The notes beneath the pieces are model-generated. The model was not told the origin of the DNA. It searched no databases and worked only from the letters and a program-made list of their open reading frames with translations. Positions 28,501 to 36,633 of a DNA stretch of 64,000 bases are shown here, one piece after another. Origin of the DNA: Cupriavidus oxalaticus (GTDB lineage Bacteria; Pseudomonadota; Gammaproteobacteria; Burkholderiales; Burkholderiaceae); NCBI RefSeq assembly GCF_004768545.1, contig NZ_CP038635.1, positions 372,001 to 436,000 of the forward strand. Direction: 5' to 3'. Each line of letters begins with the position of its first letter. Positions within the stretch are counted from its first letter, which is position 1. Position numbers and translations under genes: made by a program.

Positions 28501-28773
28501 GCAATTTCGTTCCTTACCGGCAAAGGCCTGAACGACGACCGCCATGTCGTGTTCAACAACGGTGGCTTGCCGCCGTCGCCGGTGTTCGGGGTGGTTGCCG
28601 TCACGGATGCGGCAGGCAACACCAGCAACGTGCCGGTGCTGATCGGCGGCGGCAACCAGACCGGTCCCGGCGGCGGCGACAATACCTCGTCGCTGGGCGC
28701 GCAGAAGATCTCGCCGCCGGGGATCGGCAAGCGCAAGCGCACTTACTGGTACTCGCAGACCGACCGCAAGTGA
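25534..28773 (+). CDS. pilY1: PilY1-like pilus tip adhesin
   Basis: A 1079-residue exported protein with a signal peptide (LAAFAAALLALAGWQGAHA-ED). The N-terminal half starts with a von Willebrand A-like strand (PNVLLLLDNAS). The C-terminal half is the PilY1 beta-propeller (MRGSVHGDVLHSRPVVINYGG, VVFYGANDGVFHAVN, LTYALDVTDPMAPEFLWK). The calcium loop D804-x-N806-x-D808-x3-D812 (DRNGDGLVD), needed in Pseudomonas for pilus extension and retraction control, is intact. AGGA precedes the ATG. It is last gene of the pilin operon, 48 bases after pilX. In other bacteria it acts as tip adhesin and mechanosensor. Confidence 0.93.
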   Translation: MTSPARRNRRLAAFAAALLALAGWQGAHAEDIDLFTGLQSNAGTKPNVLLLLDNASTWNAATTIRGCDVDVVSANNAGTDVGAIQCALYRAVNTLATNPQLAGNINMGLMMFGTGTNPGGKFRYPSAAPYTLPLMDATNGAQFLEYIKSIDRQTDNSNNSQVGGGMQEAWAFFGGRKGLSGTQYTSPITNPCQKNFVIYIANAVNNGKPQDTGTEPKDALAAAGASAKQMTQLKLDTAANKYESNWGDEWARFMYETDVNGNLDNNQNIITYTIAITDGRNPDYVESTRSMADNAGGKRYVVDLGDVDALVKALLQIFNEMQAVNNVFSSVSLPVSVNGQGSYLNQIYIGMFRPDATAAPRWMGNLKQYKLGYDNKNQIVVLDANPSGPNQQSAISNAGTGFISPSAKSFWTAEPPLGFSGSSYTGSQVSGWPAKGFWVNSPSGAAGALDSADGVAGVVGGDGEIVEKGGAGEMLRAQFTTDQSGRKLYTCASGACSGKNLASFDTSNSWLTGTSGQAALNTTAADVNNLINWVRGRDVRALGESSVAGAELQKGPGGSVTMRGSVHGDVLHSRPVVINYGGTTGVVVFYGANDGVFHAVNGNQTTGIGGIRPGGELWGFIAPEFYGKLGRLYTNTPEVQLSGSPTGAGAKPRDYFFDGTTTVFQDLRDPAKPRVVIYLTARRGGRLTYALDVTDPMAPEFLWKADSTSIAELGQTWSQPRVIRVKGYANPLVVMGAGYDPAEDAEPSQGGGSSGQGRGVIVFDAFTGDVVRAWLADCTGLSATVCTTPAGMNRAIPSDVAVVDRNGDGLVDKGYVGDVGGNVWRLDFETAAGTGSDAWTLHKFASLGGAQGTNDARKFMYPPDVITTGNYDAVMIGSGDREHPLYTTSTTPGLAYNVSNRFYMLKDTTLTGGLPSTWTPLTEADLFNATSTAYADTSAGKGFYLVLGTGEKVVNAPLTVAGYTYFGTNQPSVPKSGVCYPDLGKARGYAISFLTGKGLNDDRHVVFNNGGLPPSPVFGVVAVTDAAGNTSNVPVLIGGGNQTGPGGGDNTSSLGAQKISPPGIGKRKRTYWYSQTDRK

Positions 28774-28794
28774 CCGGGTGCGGCGGCGGCGCGC

Positions 28795-30285
28795 TTACCG
28801 GGGCGCCGCCGCCATCGGCGTTTCTTCCTCCTGCCACCACCCACCCCCCAACGCCTGCAGCAGCGCCGCCGAATCCGCCAGCCGGTCGGCGCGCGACTGC
28901 GCCAGGTCCAGCGAAGCCTGCCGCGCCTCGCGCTCGGCATCGAGCACGGCCAGCTGGCTGACGCCGCCGAGCCGGTACTGTTCCGACACCACCGTCAGCG
29001 TGTCGCGCGCCTGGCGCGCATTGTCGGCGCGCTCGCGCAGCGTCGCGGCGTCGGCCTCGAGCGCGCGCAGCGAATCAGCCACGTCCTGCAAGCCCTGCAG
29101 CACGGCCTGCCGGTAGGCGGCCAGTGCCTGCTCGTACGCCGCTTCGGCGGCGCGCTTGCGCGCCTGCAGTTCGCCGCCGCGGAACACCGGCTGCACCAGC
29201 CCGGCTGCGAGGCTCCACACATTGAGGCTGCTGAACAGGTCGCGCGCGGCGGTGACCTGGCTGCCGCCGCTGGCGCTCAGCGTGACCTGCGGATAGAGGT
29301 TGGCGGTGGCCACGCCGATATCGGCGCTGGCCTGGTGCAGCAGCGCTTCGGCCGCGCGGATGTCGGGGCGGCGCCGCGCCAGCGTGGCCGGCAGGCTGAC
29401 CGGCAGCGTGTCGGGCAGATGCAGCGCGTCCAGCGTGAATGCGGGCAAGGAGGCGGCTGCCGGAGTCTGGCCGGTGTAGACCGCGAGCTGGTGCCGTGTC
29501 GCTTCCAGCTGGCGCTGCAGGCCCGGCACCAGCGCCTGCGTCTGCGCCAGTTGTGCGCGCTGGCGCTGCACGTCGACGCGCGCGACGCCGCCGGCGCGCA
29601 GGCGTTCCTCGGCGATGCCGAGCTGGCGCCGCTGGGCTTCGGCCAGCGCCACCGTGTCGGCCAGTTGCGCGCGCAGTCCGGCCTCGCGGATCGCCGCGGT
29701 GGCGACGTTGGCGGCCAGCGCCAGCCGCGCCGCTTCCAGCTCGTAGCGCTGGTAGTCGACCGCCGCCTGCAGCCCTTCGAGCTCGCGCCGCTGCCCGCCG
29801 AACAGGTCGAGTACATAGGACACCTGCACCGTAGCGCCATACAGCGTAAATGGTCCCGGGCTGGGGATCGTCGAAATGCCCATCGACTGGAAATTGACCT
29901 GCTGCCGCGTGGTATTGAGCTGCGCGTCAACCGCGGGCCAGCGCGTGGCGCCAGTGCGCGCGGCAAGGTTTTCCTGCGCCTCGCGCAGCCGCGCGCGCGC
30001 CTGGGCCAGCGTGGGGCTGGCGTCGAGCGCCATGCGGATGGTGGCGTCCAGCTCGGCGCTATGGAACAGCGTCCACCATTGCGCCGGCACGTCGGCGCCT
30101 GCGGCCAGTGTCTGCGCGTGCGATTGCGGATGGCGATCGCCGCTGTCGGCCGCGACGGTGGCAACCGGTTGCGGGCCCGGCACGTAGCCGGCATCATCGG
30201 TCGGCGCGGGGCGGCGGAAATCGGGGCCGACGGCACAGCCGGCCAGCAGCGCGGCAGCGGCCATCAAAGGAAGAAATCGGGTCAT
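28795..30285 (-). CDS. Outer-membrane efflux lipoprotein (NodT/OprM family)
   Basis: A 496-residue outer-membrane channel of tripartite exporters. It has a lipoprotein signal with lipobox LLAGC (Cys17), followed by AVGPDFRRPAP, the standard NodT/OprM start. Two repeats of long helices follow (ARARLREAQENLAAR, QRRQLGIAEERLRAGGVARVDVQRQRAQLAQTQ, and late RKRAAEAAYEQALAAYRQAVLQGLQDVADSL). It is last gene of the tetR-hlyD-ATPase-permease operon, 12 bases after the permease. It presumably forms the outer-membrane duct for that exporter. Confidence 0.92.
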   Translation of the reverse strand: MTRFLPLMAAAALLAGCAVGPDFRRPAPTDDAGYVPGPQPVATVAADSGDRHPQSHAQTLAAGADVPAQWWTLFHSAELDATIRMALDASPTLAQARARLREAQENLAARTGATRWPAVDAQLNTTRQQVNFQSMGISTIPSPGPFTLYGATVQVSYVLDLFGGQRRELEGLQAAVDYQRYELEAARLALAANVATAAIREAGLRAQLADTVALAEAQRRQLGIAEERLRAGGVARVDVQRQRAQLAQTQALVPGLQRQLEATRHQLAVYTGQTPAAASLPAFTLDALHLPDTLPVSLPATLARRRPDIRAAEALLHQASADIGVATANLYPQVTLSASGGSQVTAARDLFSSLNVWSLAAGLVQPVFRGGELQARKRAAEAAYEQALAAYRQAVLQGLQDVADSLRALEADAATLRERADNARQARDTLTVVSEQYRLGGVSQLAVLDAEREARQASLDLAQSRADRLADSAALLQALGGGWWQEEETPMAAAPR

Positions 30286-30297
30286 GGCAGCAATCCT

Positions 30298-31476
30298 TCA
30301 GTCCAGCGTGCGGCGGTAGAAGCGCACCGCGATCGTCATCACCACCACGATGAACAGCGCCATCGGCCAGACCTGCGGCCATAGCTCGGCCCAGCCGCTG
30401 CCCTTGAGCAGGATGCCGCGCACCATGCGGTTGAAATACGTCATCGGCAGGATGTTGCCGATCGCCTGCGCCCAGCCGGGCATGCCCGCAAACGGGAACA
30501 TGAAGCCCGATAGCAGGATGTTGGGCAGGAAGTAGAAGAAGGTCAGCTGCATCGCCTGCAGCTGGTTCTGCGCCAGCGACGACAGGGTGATGCCCACCGT
30601 CAGGTTGGCCGCGATAAACAGCAGCGCCGCGAGGTAGACCGCCGTCACCGAGCCGACGAAAGGCACGCTGAATACCCAGCGCGCGGCCAGCAGCACGATG
30701 GTCACCTGGATCAGCCCGATGAAAATGTACGGCACGATCTTGCCGGTCATCACCTCGAGCGGCTGCACCGGCATGGCCAGCAGGTTTTCCATGGTGCCGC
30801 GCTCGCGTTCGCGCGTCATCGCCAGCCCGGTCATCATCACCATGGTCATCGACAGGATCACGCCCATCAGGCCGGGGATGATGTTGTACTGGGTCAGGCC
30901 CTCGGGGTTGTACAGGCGCTGCACCTGCACGTCGAACGGCGCCTTGCCGCCCGCCAGCGGCGCCAGCGAGCCTTTCAGGTCGTGGGTGCCGACCCTGAAT
31001 GGCAGCTGCGGCAGCGCGGCGATCGCCTGGCCGGTGGCCGAGGGATCGGTGGCGTCGGCCTCCACCAGCAGCGCGGGGCGTTCGCCGCGCAGCAGCTTGC
31101 GCGTGAAATCGGGCGGGATGCTGAGCACGAACTGCACGTCACCCTTCATCAGCGCCTCTCTGCCGGCGGCCTCGTCGGGCAGCGTGGCCACCACCTTGAA
31201 ATAGGTGGAGTTCTGCATGCTGGCAATGAAGGTGCGGGTGAATTCGCTCTGGTCGGCAGCGATCACCGCGGTCGGCAGGTGGCGCGGGTCGGTGTTGATG
31301 GCAAAGCCGAACAGCAGCAGCTGCATGATCGGCAGGCCGACGATCATGCCGAAGGTGACGCGGTCGCGGCGCAGCTGCAGGAATTCCTTCAGCACGATGC
31401 TCCACCAGCGCTGGACCGAGAAGCGCGTGCCGTTGGCGCGAGGCTGGCGCGGGTTCCGGATTGCGGCGGCGTTCAT
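30298..31476 (-). CDS. ABC-2 type exporter permease (YhhJ/YbhR-like)
   Basis: A 392-residue inner-membrane permease. It has one N-terminal helix (GLPIMQLLLFGFAINTDP), a large periplasmic loop of about 130 residues, then five C-terminal helices. The loop-helix motif TRERERGTMENLLAMPVQPLEVMTGKIVPY is diagnostic of ABC2_membrane_3 / YhhJ. Its start codon overlaps the ATPase stop (ATGA). E. coli has two such permeases (YbhS and YbhR) in the analogous operon; only one is present here, so it likely acts as a homodimer. Confidence 0.92.
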   Translation of the reverse strand: MNAAAIRNPRQPRANGTRFSVQRWWSIVLKEFLQLRRDRVTFGMIVGLPIMQLLLFGFAINTDPRHLPTAVIAADQSEFTRTFIASMQNSTYFKVVATLPDEAAGREALMKGDVQFVLSIPPDFTRKLLRGERPALLVEADATDPSATGQAIAALPQLPFRVGTHDLKGSLAPLAGGKAPFDVQVQRLYNPEGLTQYNIIPGLMGVILSMTMVMMTGLAMTRERERGTMENLLAMPVQPLEVMTGKIVPYIFIGLIQVTIVLLAARWVFSVPFVGSVTAVYLAALLFIAANLTVGITLSSLAQNQLQAMQLTFFYFLPNILLSGFMFPFAGMPGWAQAIGNILPMTYFNRMVRGILLKGSGWAELWPQVWPMALFIVVVMTIAVRFYRRTLD

Positions 31477-32453
31477 GTCGGCTCCTTCGCCTTGCGCGTG
31501 TCCATGTTGTCATCGGCCCGGCTCATCATGTGGATGAACACGTCTTCCAGGCTGGTGTGGGCCTGTATCACGCGCCGTCCCGGTCCGGCCAGGCGCTGCA
31601 GCGTGCCCGCCAACGCCTGCGCATCGCGCCCGGTGACGTGCAGCGCGGTGCCGAATGCCACGGTCTGTTCCACGCCCGGCGCGCCCTGCAATTGCTCCGA
31701 CAGCGTGGCGAGGTCGTCGCCTTCCACGCTCCACGTCGACAGTTGCTGGCTGGCCACGACTTCGTCGGCGGTGCCTTGCGCCAGCAGCTTGCCGTAGGCG
31801 ATATAGGCGAGCTTGTGGCAGCGCTCGGCCTCGTCCATGTAGTGCGTGCTGACCAGCACCGAGATGCCGCGCGCGGCAAGCAGGTGCAGATGCTCCCAGA
31901 AATCCCGCCGCGCCTTGGGGTCGACACCGGCGGTAGGTTCGTCGAGCAGCAGCAGTTCCGGCTCGTGCAGCAGACAGGCCGCCAGCGCCAGCCGCTGCTT
32001 CCAGCCGCCCGACAAGGATCCCGCCAGCTGTGCCGAGCGCGTCGCCAGGCCCAGGTCTTCGAGCGCGCGGTCGACGGCATCACGCCGGTCCGGCATGCCA
32101 TACATGCGCGCGACGAAGTCCAGGTTCTCGCGGATCGACAGGTCGTCCCAGTACGAGAACTTCTGCGTCATGTAGCCGACTCGGCGCTTGATTTCGTCGG
32201 ATTCGGTCAGGATGCCGAAACCCAGGCAGGTGCCTTCGCCCGAATCCGGCGTCAGCAGGCCGCACATCATGCGGATCGAGGTAGTCTTGCCGCTGCCGTT
32301 GGGGCCGAGGAAGCCGAAGATCTCGCCGCGCGCGACCTGCATGCTGAGGTCGTTGACCACGTGCTTGTCGCCGAAGTGCTTGTTCAGCCCGCGCACGTCG
32401 ATGGCAAGTTCCTGCGCGCGGCCGTTGTCAGCGTGGCTGGTTTCCGTGTTCAT
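31473..32453 (-). CDS. ABC exporter ATP-binding subunit (YbhF-like, single domain)
   Basis: A 326-residue ATPase with Walker A GPNGSGKT (residues 50-57), Q-loop (YMTQKFSYWDDLSIRENL), signature LSGGWKQRLALA, Walker B LLLLDEPTAGVDP and switch His in VSTHYMDEAERC. The family C-terminal extension ends with the usual TSLEDVFIHMM. The ATG at 32453 overlaps the stop of the adaptor gene. The longer frame upstream is a shadow of that gene. E. coli YbhF carries two ABC domains; this protein has one, so two copies per transporter are expected. Confidence 0.93.
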   Translation of the reverse strand: MNTETSHADNGRAQELAIDVRGLNKHFGDKHVVNDLSMQVARGEIFGFLGPNGSGKTTSIRMMCGLLTPDSGEGTCLGFGILTESDEIKRRVGYMTQKFSYWDDLSIRENLDFVARMYGMPDRRDAVDRALEDLGLATRSAQLAGSLSGGWKQRLALAACLLHEPELLLLDEPTAGVDPKARRDFWEHLHLLAARGISVLVSTHYMDEAERCHKLAYIAYGKLLAQGTADEVVASQQLSTWSVEGDDLATLSEQLQGAPGVEQTVAFGTALHVTGRDAQALAGTLQRLAGPGRRVIQAHTSLEDVFIHMMSRADDNMDTRKAKEPT

Positions 32454-33436
32454 TGCCGCACCACCTCGACGGGCTGGCCGGGCCGCAGCTTGATGGCATC
32501 GGCGGCGGACGGGCGTGCTTCCACCAGGAACACCAGCTTGTTGCGGGTCTCGTTGCTGTAGATCACCGGCGGCGTGAATTCGGCTTCGTTGGCGACATAG
32601 GTGATGCTGGCCGCCACCGGCGCGGCGCAGCCATCGCAGCGCACCTGCACGGCCTGCCCGTTGCGCAGCGCGCCGACCACGGCCTCGGGTACGTAGAAAC
32701 GCACCTTGACGTTGCCGGGCGGCAGCATGCGCACCACCGGGCTGCCGGCGGGCACCCATTCGCCGAGGCGGTAGGGCGTATCGTAGACCAGCCCTGCCTG
32801 CGTGGCGGCCACGGTCTTGCGCGACAGCTTCCAGTCCGCCTGCGCCAGCGCGGCGCGCGCCGCGGCCACTTGCGCGGCCTGTGCGGCCTGTTGCGCGTCG
32901 CGTCCGGGCAAGCGTGCCACGTCGATATCGCGCTGCAGCTCGCGCACGCGCGCCGCATCGCTGCGCGCCTGGGCGCGCGACTCGTCGAGCTGCGCCTGCG
33001 CAATGCCGCCGATCTCGAACTGGCGCTCGTCGCGCCGCAGCGCGGCGGCGCTGCGTTGCGCCTGGGCCTGCGCCTGCGCCAGCTGGGCGCGGCTCACGTC
33101 GACTTCGACCGGGCGCTTGCCGGTCTTCATGTCCTGCAGCTGCGCTTCGGCGGCGCGCAACTGGTCTTCGGCCTGCTGGCGCGCGGCGCGTTCGTCGTCG
33201 GATTCGAGCGCGAACAGCGCCGCGCCCTGCGCCACCTGCTGGCCGCGCTGCACGGAAAGCGTGTCGAGGCGGCCGGCGAAGGGCGAGGCGACGCTGACGA
33301 ACTCGCCTTCGATATAGCCTTGCCAGGTGTCGGTGCCGGACTTGCCGCAGCCGGCGGCAAGCAGCGCGGCGCCGAGCAGCGCGGCGATGGGGAGCGCGCG
33401 CGCCAGAAGGGGAAGGGGGGAAACAACGGTGTTCAT
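32450..33436 (-). CDS. HlyD-family periplasmic adaptor, predicted lipoprotein
   Basis: A 328-residue membrane-fusion protein. The lipobox LLAAGC has Cys30. Next come a biotinyl-lipoyl half-motif (YIEGEFVSVASPFAGRLDTLSVQRGQQV), a long alpha-hairpin coiled coil (about 75-195; QAEDQLRAAEAQLQDM...) and the returning lipoyl half (AATQAGLVYDTPYRLGEWVPAGSPVV). It resembles E. coli YbhG, though YbhG is not a lipoprotein of this style. Its start codon overlaps the tetR stop (ATGA). It bridges the ABC-2 pump and the outer-membrane factor. Confidence 0.92.
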   Translation of the reverse strand: MNTVVSPLPLLARALPIAALLGAALLAAGCGKSGTDTWQGYIEGEFVSVASPFAGRLDTLSVQRGQQVAQGAALFALESDDERAARQQAEDQLRAAEAQLQDMKTGKRPVEVDVSRAQLAQAQAQAQRSAAALRRDERQFEIGGIAQAQLDESRAQARSDAARVRELQRDIDVARLPGRDAQQAAQAAQVAAARAALAQADWKLSRKTVAATQAGLVYDTPYRLGEWVPAGSPVVRMLPPGNVKVRFYVPEAVVGALRNGQAVQVRCDGCAAPVAASITYVANEAEFTPPVIYSNETRNKLVFLVEARPSAADAIKLRPGQPVEVVRQ

Positions 33437-34188
33437 GCAGCGGACTCCGGGGAATGCCTGGGCGCACGGCCCTTCTTTTTTGATGCGGGTGGGGGCGAGG
33501 TTCCGGCGCGGTCAGTCGGCGCGGGGGCCAGCCCGTGCGTGAGCAGCGCCGAGACATGGCGCACCAGCGCGTCGGTATCGACCGCTTCGGCACCCGGCAG
33601 CCGGCGCCAGATATGGGTGGTGGCCAGCGGCAGCAGCGTCAGGCCCACCAGCGAGGGCATCACCAGCGCGGGCTCCAGCCCGCGGTTGAGCTGCCCATTG
33701 GCGATCGCCGCGGCCAGCGGCGCCATCAGCGCGCTGCCGCGCTCCAGCGCGAAGCGTTTCAGCACGCGTTCGCGCAGCGCGCCGTCGTCGCTGGCGACCT
33801 CGCGAATCCATAGTCCGGGAAACCAGGGCGTATCCGCCGCGGCGCGGACCAGCCGGGTGGCGATGCCGACCAGCATCGCCAGCGGCTCCGAAACTTCCGG
33901 GCCGGTGGCGAAGAACTGTGCGACCAGCGGCTGTACCTTCTCCTCGATCACGGCATCGAGCAGCAGCTCGCGGTCGCTGAAGTAGTAGTGGACCAGCGCG
34001 GGCGTGACGCCTGCCTTCACGGCGATGGCCTTGACCGGCGTGCCGGCGACGCCGTGCCGCGAGAACAGTTCGGTGGCGGCATCGAGAATGCGCTCGCGCT
34101 GGCCGGGTTGACCCGCGGCAGGGCGGCCGGGTGTGCGACCGGGTGTGCGACGATCGGGCGGATTCGGGGTAGCTGGTTTGCGTGGCAT
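33433..34188 (-). CDS. TetR-family repressor of the exporter operon
   Basis: A 251-residue regulator. A basic, Pro-rich N-terminus of about 30 residues precedes the TetR helix-turn-helix (RERILDAATELFSRHGVAGTPVKAIAVKAGVTPALVHYYFSDRELLLDAV, residues 30-80). The C-terminal ligand domain resembles the CecR (YbiH) type. It is the first gene of the operon. The tetR-adaptor-ATPase-permease order matches E. coli cecR-ybhG-ybhF-ybhSR. An AT-rich palindrome 32-54 bases upstream of its ATG is a good autoregulatory operator. CecR-type regulators respond to toxic compounds; the effector here is unknown. Confidence 0.9.
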   Translation of the reverse strand: MPRKPATPNPPDRRTPGRTPGRPAAGQPGQRERILDAATELFSRHGVAGTPVKAIAVKAGVTPALVHYYFSDRELLLDAVIEEKVQPLVAQFFATGPEVSEPLAMLVGIATRLVRAAADTPWFPGLWIREVASDDGALRERVLKRFALERGSALMAPLAAAIANGQLNRGLEPALVMPSLVGLTLLPLATTHIWRRLPGAEAVDTDALVRHVSALLTHGLAPAPTDRAGTSPPPASKKKGRAPRHSPESAA

Positions 34189-34219
34189 GGGCGTGTGTTG
34201 AACCGTGTCGAAAACAATA

Positions 34220-34242
34220 TTAATTTTCGAATTAATTAATTC
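34220..34242. promoter_or_regulatory. AT-rich palindromic operator candidate upstream of tetR
   Basis: Two overlapping perfect palindromes: TTAATT-TTCG-AATTAA (34220-34235) and GAATTAATTAATTC (34229-34242). The stretch is strikingly AT-rich in a GC-rich chromosome and lies 32-54 bases before the tetR start codon, where a promoter/operator for the exporter operon would be expected. Confidence 0.65.
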
Positions 34243-34376
34243 AAGCCCAGTTACAACGTCGGCATTACCGCACCTGGCTCCGCGGTGGACATGTCATGTG
34301 CGCTTGGCTATGCTGCGTGCGCGGCGCCGCGCCGCGCCGCGCCGCCGCCGGCACATCATTCGCCTCCTCTTTGTTC

Positions 34377-35756
34377 ATGCTGTTTTCGCCACTTGCCGCC
34401 GCGTACCCGCGCGCCCGACGCAGATTCCGCCGCGCGCTTGCCGCGCTGGCCTGCTGCGCATGCCTGCCGGCGGCCACGGCGCAGCAGGCAACTGCCGCCG
34501 ACGCCGCCGCGGATGCCGATAGCCCGTTCGCCTTCCACGGCCAGAGCACCTACGTCTGGCAGCGCAAGCCGGCGTTCAACGCCGCCTATTCGGGCCCGAA
34601 CAGCATTGGCACCGAACGCGCCAAGAGCTACTCCTTCAGCGCGACGCTCGACCTCGGGCTGAAGCTGTGGCGCGGTGCGGAATTCCACTTCAATCCGGAA
34701 GCCACGCAAGGCGTGCCGTTCTCAGGCCTGCACGGCCTGGGCGGGCTGTCCAACGGCGAACTGGGCAAGGCGGCCAGCACCAGCCCCGTCTTCTACCGCG
34801 CGCGCGCCTTCGTGCGGCAGACCTGGGGCATGGGCGGCGGCAGCGAGGCGCTGGAGGCCGACTTCAACCAGTTCGCACGCACCGTCGACCGCCAGCGCGT
34901 GGTGCTGACCGCGGGCAACTTCGGCGTGCTCGACGTGTTCGACCAGAACGAGTTCGGCTCGGACCCGCGCACGCAATTCATGAACTGGTCGTTCATGACG
35001 CATGGCGCGTTCGACTATCCGGCCGATGCGCGCGGCTATACCTGGGGCGTGTCGCTGGAATACATCGGCGACGGCTGGTCGGCGCGCATCGGGCGCTTCC
35101 TGCAGCCGCTGGAATCGAACGGGCTGGAGCTCGATACGCGCATGTTCGAGCACTACGGCGACATCATCGAGCTGGAGAAGCGCTACCAGCTCGCGGGCCG
35201 GCCCGGCGCCGCGCGGCTGCTGCTGTTCCGCAACAAGGCGCGCATGGGCGCGTTCAGCGATGCGATCCAGTTCGGCATCGCCAACAACACCACGCCGGAC
35301 CTGGCCGAGGTGCGGCGCGAGCACGCCAAGACGGGCGTCGGCGTGACGCTGCTGCAGGAGGTGTCGGATTCGCTGGGAGTGTTTGCGCGCGCCAGCCTGT
35401 CGGATGACAAGACCGAGACCTATGCCTTTACCGAGATCGGCAGGCAGGTGTCAGGTGGCGGCGTGATGAAGGGGGATGCATGGGGACGTGCCCGCGATGC
35501 GCTGGGCGTGGCGGTCGCGATCAATATGCTGGGCGGCCAGCATCGCAACTATCTTGCCGCGGGCGGGCAGGGCGCCTTTCTTGGTGACGGTGCGCTGCGT
35601 TATGGCCCCGAGCAGATCCTGGAGATCTACTACAGTTTCCAGCCGGTGAAATACCTGAGCATCAGCCCGGACTTCCAGTTCGTGCGCAATCCCGGCTACA
35701 ACCGGGACCGCGGGCCGGTGAAGTTCTATGGGGTGAGGTTTCACGGGGAGTTCTGA
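34377..35756 (+). CDS. OprB-like carbohydrate porin
   Basis: Outer-membrane beta-barrel, 459 residues from the ATG at 34377. That start gives a twin-Arg-rich N-region and signal peptide (RRALAALACCACLPAATA-QQ); an ATG at 34296 adds 27 residues and has a weak GGTGG upstream. The mature start AFHGQSTYVWQRKPAFNAAYSGPNSI, the LELDTRMFEHYGDIIELE segment and the closing FQPVKYLSISPDFQFVRNPGYNRDRGPV typify carbohydrate-selective porins. Alternating hydrophobic strands end in F. Sugar specificity cannot be read from the sequence. Divergent from the TetR exporter operon. Confidence 0.85.
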   Translation: MLFSPLAAAYPRARRRFRRALAALACCACLPAATAQQATAADAAADADSPFAFHGQSTYVWQRKPAFNAAYSGPNSIGTERAKSYSFSATLDLGLKLWRGAEFHFNPEATQGVPFSGLHGLGGLSNGELGKAASTSPVFYRARAFVRQTWGMGGGSEALEADFNQFARTVDRQRVVLTAGNFGVLDVFDQNEFGSDPRTQFMNWSFMTHGAFDYPADARGYTWGVSLEYIGDGWSARIGRFLQPLESNGLELDTRMFEHYGDIIELEKRYQLAGRPGAARLLLFRNKARMGAFSDAIQFGIANNTTPDLAEVRREHAKTGVGVTLLQEVSDSLGVFARASLSDDKTETYAFTEIGRQVSGGGVMKGDAWGRARDALGVAVAINMLGGQHRNYLAAGGQGAFLGDGALRYGPEQILEIYYSFQPVKYLSISPDFQFVRNPGYNRDRGPVKFYGVRFHGEF

Positions 35757-35770
35757 CTCCCCGTCCAGCC

Positions 35771-36604
35771 TTATTGCCGCGCGTTGCGCTTGTTGTCCGG
35801 CCAGGCCGTATTGAAGTTGGTCCGGAACGGATTGATATCCAGCCCCCCGCGCCGCGTGTAGCGCGCATACACCGCCAGCTTCACCGGCTTGCATTGCCGC
35901 AGCACGTCCATGAAGATCCGCTCGACGCATTGCTCATGGAACTCGTTGTGGTTGCGGAACGAGATCAGGTACTTGAGCAGCGCTTCCTGGTTGATCGGCG
36001 CGCCGACGTAGCGGATCTGCACGCTGCCCCAGTCGGGCTGCCCGGTGACCAGGCAGTTGGACTTGAGCAGGTGCGACACCAGCGTTTCTTCCACCGGCGT
36101 TTCCTCCTGGTTGGCGAACAGCAGTTCGGGCGCGGGCTCGTAGCGGTCGACCTCGATGTCGAGCCGGTCCAGCAGCAGGCCGTCGAGCTCGCCCATTTGT
36201 TGCTTGCCAAGATCTGCCTCCGTCACCAGCCGCACCTGCACCGTGCCGCCGGTGGCTTCGGACAGGTCGTGGTGCAACAGCTGCTGCAGCGCTTCCGGCG
36301 AAGCGATCCTGGTCTGGTTGAACGAGTTCAGGTACAGCTTGAACGACTTGGACTCGACGATGTTGGGCGTGTCCGACGGGATGATGAAGGTGGCCAGCGC
36401 CACCTGCGGCTTGCCCTTCAGGTTCAGCCACGACAGTTCGTACGCGTTCCAGATGTCGACGCCGAAGAACGGCACCGGCTTGCCTTCGGGCAGGCCGATC
36501 TCGGTGCGCTTGGGCTGGCGCGGGATCGGGAACAGCAGCGAGGCGTCGTATTCGGTCTTGTAGGCCGAGGGCTTGCCCAGCGGCGAGTGTTCGGGGAGGC
36601 TCAT
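35771..36604 (-). CDS. queF: QueF, NADPH-dependent 7-cyano-7-deazaguanine reductase
   Basis: Reduces preQ0 to preQ1 in queuosine tRNA-modification synthesis. The 277-residue product is the long (bimodular) YqcD/E. coli type. Catalytic Cys184 and Asp191 ([12 protein letters not shown]) are spaced as in E. coli Cys190/Asp197. The QueF NADPH motif is [11 protein letters not shown] (84-94). [12 protein letters not shown] carries the substrate-binding Glu-His. It lies 29 bases downstream of ilvA on the same strand and is probably co-transcribed with it. No preQ1 riboswitch was seen in the short gap. Confidence 0.97.
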   Translation of the reverse strand: MSLPEHSPLGKPSAYKTEYDASLLFPIPRQPKRTEIGLPEGKPVPFFGVDIWNAYELSWLNLKGKPQVALATFIIPSDTPNIVESKSFKLYLNSFNQTRIASPEALQQLLHHDLSEATGGTVQVRLVTEADLGKQQMGELDGLLLDRLDIEVDRYEPAPELLFANQEETPVEETLVSHLLKSNCLVTGQPDWGSVQIRYVGAPINQEALLKYLISFRNHNEFHEQCVERIFMDVLRQCKPVKLAVYARYTRRGGLDINPFRTNFNTAWPDNKRNARQ

Positions 36605-36633
36605 GGGGCGCTCGGAAGGAAGCGGGACAGCAA

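Noticed and set aside
36605..36633. preQ1 riboswitch before queF
   Set aside because: The gap is only 29 bases and shows no pseudoknot-like structure.
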